Shown: positions 9,071 through 17,280 of the stretch, piece after piece
How positions within the stretch are numbered: the first letter of the stretch is position 1
How the letters are laid out: the number at the start of each line of letters is the position of its first letter
Assembly (NCBI GenBank): GCA_944326555.1
Contig: CALVEK010000001.1
Span: forward strand, 1 to 64,000
Direction of reading: 5' to 3'
DNA length: 64,000 bases
DNA from: Candidatus Gastranaerophilales bacterium
GTDB lineage: Bacteria; Cyanobacteriota; Vampirovibrionia; Gastranaerophilales; Gastranaerophilaceae
Notes under the pieces: generated by a model
What the model saw: the letters and a program-made list of their open reading frames with translations, nothing else
What the model was told of the DNA's origin: nothing
Databases searched by the model: none
Translations under genes and position numbers: made by a program

Positions 9071-9107
9071 ACAGCGAACCTTTGATAACAATCAAACGAT
9101 TCGCTGT
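9071..9107 (-). terminator. Hairpin terminator between the small helical protein gene and bioB
   Basis: An 8-bp outer stem (ACAGCGAA with TTCGCTGT) continues into a TTTGAT/ATCAAA inner stem after a small internal loop, followed on the minus strand by a T-rich stretch. It lies directly after the stop of the gene at 9136-9537 and just before the bioB start, so it could also attenuate read-through into bioB. Confidence 0.65.
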
Positions 9108-9135
9108 CTTTAAGTGTATGTATGTAGTATTTTAT

Positions 9136-9537
9136 TTATTCAGGTTTAACTTTTTTAAGAAGCTCAATAGCTTTATCTTTTAATTCATTTGCTTTTTGAG
9201 CAAGTACTGTTAAAGACTCTGATAAAGATTCCTTAACTTCTCCGGCTTTCTCTGCAGCTTTTGATGCGGTATCTCTACCAAAATCTTTGATATTTTTGGC
9301 ATACTCACTGCCTTTTTTCATAATAGTATCAACAAAAGGTAATTTTGCGAGTTTGCCTCTAAAAACATAAGCTGCGGTAGCCAATGCAGCAAATGCAACC
9401 AAACCGCCTGTTATATATGCAGCTTTATGACTTTTTGGTGCTCCATCTTGTTCTTTTTTGCCAAAATTTTGAGCTTTTTGTGCTTGTGGCTTGCAACACT
9501 CGTTGTTACTTCTTAAACTTACTGCGCCTAATGTCAT
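9136..9537 (-). CDS. Small single-pass membrane protein with amphipathic C-terminal helices
   Basis: I place the start at ATG 9537 (133 residues, beginning MTLGAVSLRSNNECC) because GGAGAA sits 9 bp upstream, better than the TTG/ATG pair further upstream. A polar N-terminus contains NFGKKEQ. One transmembrane helix follows (YITGGLVAFAALATAAYVF), and then about 75 residues of Lys/Glu/Ala-rich amphipathic helix (GEVKESLSESLTVLAQKANE and similar), like YtxH or apolipoprotein-like proteins. No function is assignable. The topology suggests an anchored coiled coil on one face of the inner membrane. A hairpin terminator follows. Confidence 0.6.
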   Translation of the reverse strand: MTLGAVSLRSNNECCKPQAQKAQNFGKKEQDGAPKSHKAAYITGGLVAFAALATAAYVFRGKLAKLPFVDTIMKKGSEYAKNIKDFGRDTASKAAEKAGEVKESLSESLTVLAQKANELKDKAIELLKKVKPE

Positions 9538-9641
9538 AAATTTATTCTCCAAGTTAGTAATATTTTCATGATTACTAATAATCATCAATGCTTAAATTTG
9601 TCAAAAAAACACTGCAACTTAACATTTTTTTACATCTAACT

Positions 9642-11090
9642 TTAGTTTTTATAATTTACAGATACCCTAATTTCAAAAAAACGTTCCCAAGGGTAACTGT
9701 AATCTATAGAATTAGGCTCAAAATTTAGTGTAGAAAAAAGCTGTTTTTGAAAAGGAGACATTTCTTTTTTTAGTTCTTCAACAGAAATATTGTCTAAATA
9801 CGACTTCAATTTTTTTCTTACATTAGCTTGATAAGCCCAGTCATCCAAAAATCTAATTAATTGAACTTTTTTAAATTCATTTAAGTTAATATTTTTTGAA
9901 ACATACTTAACTAATGCACAACAAATAGCACTTCCTAATGAATTACCTGTTGTGTTCCAACCTGCATAGCCCAAAAAATTGTCTTTATCCAAACCGTATT
10001 CAAAAAGACTCTGAACAAAACTGTTATCTGCTCCGTTGGCGTTTCTTATATCAACTACAAAATAAGGTTTTTCTCCAACACAAGACAATATTTCTTTTCC
10101 AACTTTGCAGTCTTCCACATCAACACCCATAACAAGCTCACCTTGTTCTTCTTTAAAATTATTCACTACAAGAACAATATCCGAACTATTCAAATCAGAA
10201 ATACAGCATCCTGCCAATTCAATCTGTCCTTTTACTGACTCAAAAACACTTACATCCTCGTATTTCGATATTTTGTCCATAAAATCGGGTTCCGTAAACA
10301 CAGGTGAAATTTTTATAACATTATCTTTGGCAAAATGTTTTACAACAACTCTACTCAAAAGGCTCAAAGGAATTTCGTCTGCGCCTGTTTTAACAAGCGC
10401 ACAAACTCCCATTTCTTTTATCATCATCTCCAGAGCTTGTGCCTCTGCAACATTAAACCCGTATTTTGAACAATCATCTTTTGAAAAAACCAGAGTATCA
10501 AAAATTCTATGTTTTGAATTCAATCCTCTTGCAAGTTCCAAATAATATTGGTTTATCTCAAAATTTCTTTTTCTTGTTAACAAATAATCTTGAATAATTT
10601 CGGCAGGAACATCCGTTTCAACAGAAGATTGAGGGGCATTTTTGTGCATTTCGTAAGAATATTTGAAAATTTTTTCTCCATATAAGTTCCAATATTCTTT
10701 TTCTTCTTCGTTAATATTGTTGTTAGATATTCGCATGATACTTGAAAAAGCGTAAACCTTGGCTTTTTTTGCAAGCAATATATCTACAAACTTGTCTATT
10801 CTTGATTTTATTTGTTCAAAAGTGTCCTTAGAACGTCTGGAGGGAATTAAGCCTCCATAAGCTATGGTATCTAAAGCAACGACAACATCATCAATTTCTT
10901 TTAAGTTGTTTAACCAATCAAAAATCGCTTCAATGTTGGCATTTTTTTTCAAATCGCCCAAATATTTTATCGGAGGAATAAAAAGTTCTATATCCTTGTT
11001 AATTTGAGCTATCTGAACAGCTAAGTCATAACATACGGGTCTGTTATCGATTGGAATAAAAGCTATTTTTACCTTTGGACAAGAACTCAT
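9642..11090 (-). CDS. DUF4127 family protein
   Basis: This 482-residue protein matches DUF4127 by its opening IAFIPIDNRPVCYDLAVQIA, the DDVVVALDTIAYGGLIPSRR segment, VVDIRNANGADNSF and LGYAGWNTTGNSLG. The biochemical role of DUF4127 proteins is not known to me. The conserved Asp/Arg/Asn residues give the impression of a cytoplasmic enzyme. Its ATG begins only 2 bp after the ilvN stop, so it is almost certainly translated from the ilvB-ilvN transcript. That links it genetically to branched-chain amino-acid synthesis, but the link could be operon convenience. Confidence 0.85.
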   Translation of the reverse strand: MSSCPKVKIAFIPIDNRPVCYDLAVQIAQINKDIELFIPPIKYLGDLKKNANIEAIFDWLNNLKEIDDVVVALDTIAYGGLIPSRRSKDTFEQIKSRIDKFVDILLAKKAKVYAFSSIMRISNNNINEEEKEYWNLYGEKIFKYSYEMHKNAPQSSVETDVPAEIIQDYLLTRKRNFEINQYYLELARGLNSKHRIFDTLVFSKDDCSKYGFNVAEAQALEMMIKEMGVCALVKTGADEIPLSLLSRVVVKHFAKDNVIKISPVFTEPDFMDKISKYEDVSVFESVKGQIELAGCCISDLNSSDIVLVVNNFKEEQGELVMGVDVEDCKVGKEILSCVGEKPYFVVDIRNANGADNSFVQSLFEYGLDKDNFLGYAGWNTTGNSLGSAICCALVKYVSKNINLNEFKKVQLIRFLDDWAYQANVRKKLKSYLDNISVEELKKEMSPFQKQLFSTLNFEPNSIDYSYPWERFFEIRVSVNYKN

Positions 11091-11092
11091 TT

Positions 11093-11638
11093 TTATTCAG
11101 CCTTTACAACAGAATTACCATTACCGTTAGCATTGTTGGTAGTAAATTGATTGGCTCTTGTAATACCAACTTTACCGGAACGTACCAATTCTCTGATTCC
11201 TATGGGTCTTAACAATTCAATAAGAGAGCGAATTTGTCTTTCATCTCCGATAGCTTGCAGAGTATAAGTTCTTGGCGTAACATCAATAATCTTTGCACCG
11301 AATATTTCTGCTATTCTCAATATTTCAGAGCGGTCTTCATCTTTTGCAATAACCTTACAAAGAATAAGTTCTCTTTCAATCGATTCAACATCGCCAAGGT
11401 CAATAACTTTTAAAACAGGAATTAATCTGTTAAGTTGTTTTGTAATTTGCTCAATTACATTGGCATCGCCACCCGATGTTTCTATGGTGATTCTTGCATA
11501 ACCTTTTTCACTTGTTTGTGCGGCGGTGATACTTTCAATACTGTATCCTCTGCCAGAAAACAAACCGCTTACACGAGATACAATCCCTGCCTCGTCTTTT
11601 ACCAATACTGATATTACATGATTTTTATTATTTTGCAT
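11093..11638 (-). CDS. ilvN: Acetolactate synthase regulatory (small) subunit
   Basis: This 181-residue protein is the ACT-domain regulatory subunit that activates acetolactate synthase and mediates valine feedback. Typical strings are HVISVLVKDEAGIVSRVSGL followed by FSGRGYSIESI, the linker LNRLIPVLKVIDLG, and the second domain with ERELILCKV and FGAKIIDVTP. It lies 13 bp downstream of ilvB and 2 bp upstream of the DUF4127 gene. Length is normal for the IlvH-like type (two ACT-like halves). Confidence 0.95.
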   Translation of the reverse strand: MQNNKNHVISVLVKDEAGIVSRVSGLFSGRGYSIESITAAQTSEKGYARITIETSGGDANVIEQITKQLNRLIPVLKVIDLGDVESIERELILCKVIAKDEDRSEILRIAEIFGAKIIDVTPRTYTLQAIGDERQIRSLIELLRPIGIRELVRSGKVGITRANQFTTNNANGNGNSVVKAE

Positions 11639-11651
11639 TTTTTTTACCTGT

Positions 11652-13388
11652 TTAATTTATAGGACAATCATTAGAGAGTAAAACTTTGTTTATCGGATTA
11701 CCAGCAAGAACCCAAGGATAAACCATTTCACATTCTTCGACAACAAAGTCAATAAACACCGGTTGTTTACATTCAACTGCCTGTTGTAATACCGGAATAA
11801 TTTCTTCTTCTTTTGTAACTCTAAAACCTCTTGCGCCGTAGGCTTCTGCCACTTTTACAAAATCGGGCCCCGAAATTTTAGTCTCCGAATAATGTTTGTG
11901 ATACAGCTTTTCTTGCCATTGACGAACCATACCGAGATAACCGTTATTGATAATGATATTGATTACAGGAATATTATATTCAACACAAGTTGCCAATTCT
12001 TGTATATTCATCTGTAAACTGCCATCTCCCGCAACATTAAATACAGGTTTGTCAGGCATTGCAATAGAAGCACCCATCGCAGCAGGGAAGCCAAAACCCA
12101 TCGTTCCTAAACCACCTGAGGTTATAAATCTGCGGGGTTTATTAAATTTGTACATCTGAGCAGCCCACATTTGATGCTGACCTACTTCTGTTGCTACAAT
12201 AGCATCCATGTCTTTTGTATATTCATAAAATTTTTGAATAACCGTTACGGCACTTAGTTTATCTGTCGGCTGTTCTAAGGCAGGAACTTTCTTTTTCCAC
12301 TCATTAATTTGCTCTAACCAAGACTGTTTTACTTCGTAGTTAATTTCATATTTATTTTTGTCAAAATCTTCTAACATGGAAACCAAAACATTCTTTGCAT
12401 CACCAATAATAGGAATATCGACTTTTACATTTTTATTGATAGAACAAGGATCAATATCTACATGTATAATTTGTGCATCTCTTGCAAAACGTTTTAGACA
12501 ACCTGTAATACGGTCATTAAAACGAGTACCGATTGCAAACAACACATCACAATTTGATACGGCGTGGTTTGCCCAGAAATTACCATGCATACCAAGCATA
12601 CCAAGAGATTTGGCATCAGACTCAGGGAAAACTCCCTTTGCCATAAGTGTATTTGTAACAGGAACATGCAATCTGTCTGCAAGCTGTTTTAATTCTTCCA
12701 TAGCTTCCGATGCAACAATACCGCCGCCTGCAATAATAACAGGACGCTCTGCATCGCAAAGCAATTCTAATGCTTTTGAAATTTGTTTCGGATGCCCAAA
12801 ATAGTTTGGATTATACCCAGGCAGCTTAACTTCCTCAGGCCAAACAAATTCTGCCTTAGCACTCAAAATATCTTTTGGCATATCAACAACAACAGGTCCT
12901 GGTTTCCCTGTCGTAGCAATATGAAAAGCCTCTTTTATTACACGAGGCAAGTCTTTTACATCTTTTACAAGATAATTATGTTTGCAGCAAGAACGTGTAA
13001 TACCAATGATATCAGCCTCTTGAAAAGCATCATTACCTATTTGATTAACACCAACCTGACCCGTAAAAACAACCAGCGGATATCCGTCATAATAAGCATT
13101 TGCAATACCTGTAATGGCATTTGTTGCACCCGGGCCTGAAGTTACAAGAGCAACTCCTGCTTTTCCGGTTACTCTTGCATAACCCTCAGCTGCATGGATT
13201 GCGGCTTGCTCATGTCGAACAAGATAATGTTTTATAAAATCACAGTTATAAAGTGCCTCGTATATAGTTAAAATTACTCCTCCGGGGTAGCCAAAAATTT
13301 TGTCTACACCCTCTTTTTTCAAACATTCCAAAAATATCTGAGCACCTGTTAATTTATTTGTACTTTTTTCTGTATCAGTTGTTGTCAT
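11652..13388 (-). CDS. ilvB: Acetolactate synthase catalytic (large) subunit
   Basis: This ThDP-dependent enzyme condenses pyruvate with pyruvate or 2-oxobutyrate, the first common step of Val/Leu/Ile synthesis. Motifs: FGYPGGVILTIYEAL, RHEQAAIHAAEGYAR with the catalytic Glu, SGPGATNAITGIANAY, GTRFNDRITG, and the ThDP-Mg motif GDGSLQMNIQELAT...NNGYLGMV. I start at ATG 13388 (578 residues), preceded by CCGGAG. An upstream in-frame ATG would add 16 residues without a ribosome site. A sigma70-like promoter lies about 40 bp upstream. It heads the ilvB-ilvN-DUF4127 operon. Confidence 0.96.
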   Translation of the reverse strand: MTTTDTEKSTNKLTGAQIFLECLKKEGVDKIFGYPGGVILTIYEALYNCDFIKHYLVRHEQAAIHAAEGYARVTGKAGVALVTSGPGATNAITGIANAYYDGYPLVVFTGQVGVNQIGNDAFQEADIIGITRSCCKHNYLVKDVKDLPRVIKEAFHIATTGKPGPVVVDMPKDILSAKAEFVWPEEVKLPGYNPNYFGHPKQISKALELLCDAERPVIIAGGGIVASEAMEELKQLADRLHVPVTNTLMAKGVFPESDAKSLGMLGMHGNFWANHAVSNCDVLFAIGTRFNDRITGCLKRFARDAQIIHVDIDPCSINKNVKVDIPIIGDAKNVLVSMLEDFDKNKYEINYEVKQSWLEQINEWKKKVPALEQPTDKLSAVTVIQKFYEYTKDMDAIVATEVGQHQMWAAQMYKFNKPRRFITSGGLGTMGFGFPAAMGASIAMPDKPVFNVAGDGSLQMNIQELATCVEYNIPVINIIINNGYLGMVRQWQEKLYHKHYSETKISGPDFVKVAEAYGARGFRVTKEEEIIPVLQQAVECKQPVFIDFVVEECEMVYPWVLAGNPINKVLLSNDCPIN

Positions 13389-13426
13389 TAATATATTTAC
13401 TCCGGATAACTGTATATATTTAAAAT

Positions 13427-13455
13427 ATTCTAACATTTTTTACGATTTTTTCCAA
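13427..13455 (-). promoter_or_regulatory. Sigma70-type promoter for ilvB operon
   Basis: On the minus strand, TTGGAA (13450-13455) and TAGAAT (13427-13432) are separated by exactly 17 bp, and the ilvB ATG follows about 38 bp downstream of the -10. No attenuator or leader peptide was seen. Confidence 0.55.
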
Positions 13456-13508
13456 AATTTTTATAGTTAACTTTGATTATTGATATTTAACTTTTCTAAA
13501 GAACTATA

Positions 13509-13542
13509 AAAAATCGGACTATTATAAAATAGTCCGATTTTT
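13509..13542 (-). terminator. Rho-independent terminator of metK
   Basis: A perfect 15-bp inverted repeat (AAAAATCGGACTATT and its complement) with a 4-nt loop lies 22 bp after the metK stop and is followed by a T-run on the minus strand. The A/T flanks make it potentially bidirectional. Confidence 0.85.
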
Positions 13543-13564
13543 GGTATTAAATTCATAAATTTAA

Positions 13565-14839
13565 TTATTTACAACCGCAGCAATTAAGTCCTGCTTGTTC
13601 TTTTAAAGCTGCTGCCTTGTCAGTAGCTTCCCAAGGAACGTCAATGTCAGTACGTCCCATATGACCGTATGCAGCAAGCAACTGGTAGAACTTACCGCCA
13701 TTTTTAGCAGGTAATCCTCTCAAGTCAAATTGCTTGATAATAGCAGCAGGTCTTAGGTCAAAGTTCTTTTTAACCAAAGCTGAAATTTCATCATCAGAAA
13801 TAACACCTGTGCCAAAAGTATCAACCATGATAGAAACAGGTTCAGCAACACCGATTGCATAACCGAGCTCTACCTCACATTTTTGAGCAAGTCCTGCTTT
13901 AACAATATTTTTTGCAACATAACGAGTTGCATAAGCAGCAGAACGGTCAACCTTTGTAGGATCTTTTCCTGAAAAAGCTCCACCACCATGACGAGAATAT
14001 CCGCCATAAGTGTCTACAATGATTTTTCTTCCTGTTAAGCCTGCATCCCCTTGAGGTCCGCCGATTACAAATCTTCCTGACGGGTTGATTAAATATTTTG
14101 TATTTTCATCAGGCTTGATTGCATCGTTTTCGAATACAGGATTTATAACTTTTTCTATCAAGTCTTGTCTGATAATTTCTTGAACTTCTTTGTTGTCAGA
14201 AACACCGTTGATTTCAGGGTCGTGTTGAGTAGAAAGTACGATTGTGTCAATTCTTGACGGTCTTCCATCAACATATTCAACAGTAACCTGAGATTTACCG
14301 TCAGGTCTTAAATAGCCTAAAGAACCGTTTTTTCTGACTTGAGCAAGTCTGTAAGCCAATCTGTGAGCAAGGCTTATAGGCAATGGCATAAGCTCAGGTG
14401 TTTCATCACAAGCAAAACCGAACATGATGCCCTGATCACCTGCACCAACATTTTCTGTTTCTGTTGAAGCTGTATCAGAATTATCACTTCTTGATTCAAG
14501 AGCTTTGTTTACACCACCGGCAATATCTGTAGATTGCTCATCAATTGTTGTAAGTACAGCACAAGTTTTGTAATCAAAACCGCCGCCTTCTTTACCGACA
14601 TAGCCGATATTTTTTATTGTATTTCTTACTACTGCGGGAATATCCACGTAGCAGTCGGATGTAATTTCTCCACATACAAGAGCCATACCTGTAGTTACCG
14701 TAGTTTCTGCAGCTACACGAGAACTTTTGTCTTTTGTAAGGAATTCATCCAGAATTGCGTCAGAAATTTGGTCGCATACCTTATCAGGATGCCCTTCTGT
14801 AACTGATTCTGACGTAAAAAGAAATCTTTTTGATGTCAT
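13565..14839 (-). CDS. metK: S-adenosylmethionine synthase MetK
   Basis: MetK makes SAM from methionine and ATP. Seen: [32 protein letters not shown] (the glycine-rich GAGDQG hexapeptide), and [19 protein letters not shown] with catalytic Lys and Asp. I start it at ATG 14839 (424 residues) with an AAGGGAAA box. The longer open frame to 14935 runs through the promoter. The C-terminus ends with CCGCK, a Cys-rich tail. The gene is about 25 residues longer than the E. coli enzyme. It has its own promoter and terminator. Confidence 0.97.
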   Translation of the reverse strand: MTSKRFLFTSESVTEGHPDKVCDQISDAILDEFLTKDKSSRVAAETTVTTGMALVCGEITSDCYVDIPAVVRNTIKNIGYVGKEGGGFDYKTCAVLTTIDEQSTDIAGGVNKALESRSDNSDTASTETENVGAGDQGIMFGFACDETPELMPLPISLAHRLAYRLAQVRKNGSLGYLRPDGKSQVTVEYVDGRPSRIDTIVLSTQHDPEINGVSDNKEVQEIIRQDLIEKVINPVFENDAIKPDENTKYLINPSGRFVIGGPQGDAGLTGRKIIVDTYGGYSRHGGGAFSGKDPTKVDRSAAYATRYVAKNIVKAGLAQKCEVELGYAIGVAEPVSIMVDTFGTGVISDDEISALVKKNFDLRPAAIIKQFDLRGLPAKNGGKFYQLLAAYGHMGRTDIDVPWEATDKAAALKEQAGLNCCGCK

Positions 14840-14866
14840 TTTGTTATTTTCCCTTTCATAATTACA

Positions 14867-14884
14867 CCCGAATGACTCTTCGGG
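14867..14884 (-). promoter_or_regulatory. Hairpin in the metK leader
   Basis: A 6-bp stem (CCCGAA/TTCGGG, 6-nt loop) flanked on both sides by UGUAAU lies between the predicted transcription start and the metK ribosome site. It does not match the SAM-I or SAM-II riboswitch consensus as I know them. It may be a stability element or regulator site. Confidence 0.3.
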
Positions 14885-14893
14885 ATTACAAAC

Positions 14894-14922
14894 ATAGTAA
14901 ATCAAAGGAATAACAGGGTCAA
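14894..14922 (-). promoter_or_regulatory. Sigma70-type promoter for metK
   Basis: On the minus strand, TTGACC (14917-14922) and TACTAT (14894-14899) are spaced by 17 bp. Transcription would begin about 45-50 nt before the metK ATG, leaving a short leader with one hairpin. Confidence 0.55.
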
Positions 14923-15037
14923 ACAAAGTATACAAGAGGTTTACATAGCTTAATCATTACAACTTTTCGACAAACTTTATTCTGTTATTAAACGAATTAC
15001 GAACAAAACAGCTTGTTTGTAATACTCAAACCATATT

Positions 15038-15634
15038 CTAATCTATTACAACCTCACCCTGACGCAGCACTTTTATTTCATCCCCAACCGCCAATGCAAC
15101 TGTAGAAGCCAAACCTTGACAGTGATAACCGTAATCCTCAAAAACAAATTCCATATGTTCCCCGACATTTTTCAATGCTTCCTGATAATTTGAAGCAGCC
15201 TCCTGACCGGAGAGATTGGCACTTGTTGTTGCAAGCACATGACCGTCTATTACCTCGCATAACCTCTTAAAAACAGGGTTATTCGGAACTCTTATTCCAA
15301 CTGTGTTTTTAAAAGAAGTCATATAATCAGGCGTCAAATCGGATTTTTCAAAAATCAAAGTCAATGCCCCCGGAAAATATTTTTTTACAAGTTCATTTGC
15401 ACGAGGCGAAATTTCTTTTACATAAGGCAAAAGATGCTCTACACTGTCAGACATCAATATCAAAGGTTTAGAGCGGTCTCTATTCTTAAGTGCATAGATA
15501 TTTTCAACCCCGTCTTCACTTTGCGGCAAACATCCTACACCCCAAACGGTATCCGTAACAAAAGAGACAACACCGCCCTTAGCCAATCGGTCGTTTAGTT
15601 TTTTTACAAAAGACAAATCATCAAAAATATCCAT
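15038..15634 (-). CDS. tsaC: Threonylcarbamoyl-AMP synthase (TsaC/Sua5/YrdC)
   Basis: This 198-residue protein makes threonylcarbamoyl-AMP for t6A37 modification of ANN-decoding tRNAs. YrdC-domain features: GGVVSFVTDTVWGVGC, YALKNRDRSKPLIL with the KxR...SKP motif, FPGALTLIF and TTSANLSG. It lacks the C-terminal Sua5 domain, so it is the TsaC type. It lies 26 bp after murJ and probably closes the spoIID-murJ-tsaC transcript. Confidence 0.93.
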   Translation of the reverse strand: MDIFDDLSFVKKLNDRLAKGGVVSFVTDTVWGVGCLPQSEDGVENIYALKNRDRSKPLILMSDSVEHLLPYVKEISPRANELVKKYFPGALTLIFEKSDLTPDYMTSFKNTVGIRVPNNPVFKRLCEVIDGHVLATTSANLSGQEAASNYQEALKNVGEHMEFVFEDYGYHCQGLASTVALAVGDEIKVLRQGEVVID

Positions 15635-15660
15635 AAATTCACAAAATCCTTTTAATTTGT

Positions 15661-17280
15661 TTATCTTTTAAATTTAGTCAATTTACCTTTTACTCTGCCA
15701 TAAAGCTCAAATACGTAAGGTATTTTAAACAGTGCAGCAAATAAACTGTAAACTACCGCACAAATCAAGGTTATCAAAATAATTTTGATAATCAATAAAA
15801 GTTGAGTAGGTTCAAAATACTTATCCCATAATTTGTAAGCACCAAGGCATACATAATAAGTAAATACAGAGATTATTGCCATTTTTATAAGGTTTTTAAA
15901 ATAAATACCATAATCCATGCTCATTTTTTCCTTAATCAAAAGACCAAGCCAAAAACCGTTTATCAAAGTTACAAAAGAGGTAGAAAGCGTGATACCCCCA
16001 ATACCCAACTGTTTAACAAACAAGAAGTTCAGGATAAATTTTATAATAATAGAAGACAATGCTACTAAAAAAGGAGTTTTTGAATCATTAAACGCATAAA
16101 AAACTCTTGTTATAGAATCTCTGAAAACATAAAAGATTATAGAAATCGATAAATAACAAAGAGCCTCTGACACCATCATAGTAGCAACTTCGTTAAATGC
16201 ACCTCTTTGAAAAATCAGCTGTATTGCGTTTGTTGAAAGTAAAATTATCAAAACCAAAATTGGAAACGCAACAAAGTTGAGAAGCCCAACACCCTTGTTA
16301 AAATAATATCTTATGTTGTCATAATCTTTCTCGCCCACAAGTTTGGAAAAAATAGGAAACAAAGGAACGAGAAAAGCTGTTACCAAAACACCAACAGGAA
16401 ACTGGAACAGCCTGTTTGCATAACCAATCGCAGACCAAGCCCCCTCTTGCAACTGTGAGGCAAAAAACATATCAACATAAATATAAACCTGACCGACCGT
16501 AGAACTTAAAATCGCAGGGAACAACAACTCAAGAATATTGTTGTACTGAGGATTATTAAACACATCAAGATTAGGTTTAAACTTAAAGCCCAGTTGCTTG
16601 AGTTTTGGCAATTGGTAAACAAACTGGCACATTGCACCGACTGTAGTTGCCAAAGCCAAAATTATACCCGTATTATCATGATGAACAAGTGATATTATTG
16701 CAATAATGGCAACACTCATCAGAATAGGAGAAATATTCGGTATCAAAAACTCTTTGTATGTAATCAAAATACCGTAATAAATACCGACAACTCCACCGAC
16801 TACAAGTACGGGAGCCATTATTTTTAAGTGTAAACTCGCAAGATGTATAAGTTGAGGAGAACCGTTTGCGATTATAACTTTCATTATAATATCGGAAAAT
16901 GCAAATACCAGAACCCCTAAAACCAGAAATACCAAAAACGAGCTTGTTAAAAAGGTATTGAACAGCTTATTAACGTTTTCGGGAGCTTTTGCATTAAGGT
17001 CGGGTATCATTTTTGAAAATACCGAAACAACAGCACTATGGAAAGGACCGCCGATTCCACCCAAGAGGATTATTGATATAGCGGGAATCTGATATGCATA
17101 AAAATATGCATCGGAGACCATGCCTGCTCCGTAGAAATTAGCAATTACAACATCTCTTAAAAAGCCTATCAATTTACTTATGATAGTAACAAATGCTATA
17201 ATCCAAGCTGCTTTTAAAAGACTCTGTGTCTTAGAAGCGCCATTTTGATTTAAAGATTCAATATTATCACTATTCGACAT
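15661..17280 (-). CDS. murJ: Lipid II flippase MurJ
   Basis: MurJ flips lipid II across the inner membrane for peptidoglycan synthesis. This 539-residue MOP-superfamily protein has about 14 hydrophobic segments. Seen: SKLIGFLRDVVIANFYGAG near the N-terminus, SDAYFYAYQIP, and PILVLIILLSTNAIQLIFQR followed by GAFNE in TM9-like context. I start at ATG 17280 with an AAGGGG box. This overlaps the end of the spoIID-like gene by 11 bp, so the two are coupled. Wall-synthesis context fits well. Confidence 0.93.
   Translation of the reverse strand: MSNSDNIESLNQNGASKTQSLLKAAWIIAFVTIISKLIGFLRDVVIANFYGAGMVSDAYFYAYQIPAISIILLGGIGGPFHSAVVSVFSKMIPDLNAKAPENVNKLFNTFLTSSFLVFLVLGVLVFAFSDIIMKVIIANGSPQLIHLASLHLKIMAPVLVVGGVVGIYYGILITYKEFLIPNISPILMSVAIIAIISLVHHDNTGIILALATTVGAMCQFVYQLPKLKQLGFKFKPNLDVFNNPQYNNILELLFPAILSSTVGQVYIYVDMFFASQLQEGAWSAIGYANRLFQFPVGVLVTAFLVPLFPIFSKLVGEKDYDNIRYYFNKGVGLLNFVAFPILVLIILLSTNAIQLIFQRGAFNEVATMMVSEALCYLSISIIFYVFRDSITRVFYAFNDSKTPFLVALSSIIIKFILNFLFVKQLGIGGITLSTSFVTLINGFWLGLLIKEKMSMDYGIYFKNLIKMAIISVFTYYVCLGAYKLWDKYFEPTQLLLIIKIILITLICAVVYSLFAALFKIPYVFELYGRVKGKLTKFKR

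Noticed and set aside
9052-9091. Longer BioB start at TTG 9091
   Set aside because: The TTG lies within the hairpin terminator of the preceding gene and adds residues not typical of the family. ATG 9052 is a better start.
14839-14922. SAM-I/SAM-II riboswitch before metK
   Set aside because: The region between the predicted transcription start and ATG is only about 50 nt with one small hairpin. Neither consensus is present.
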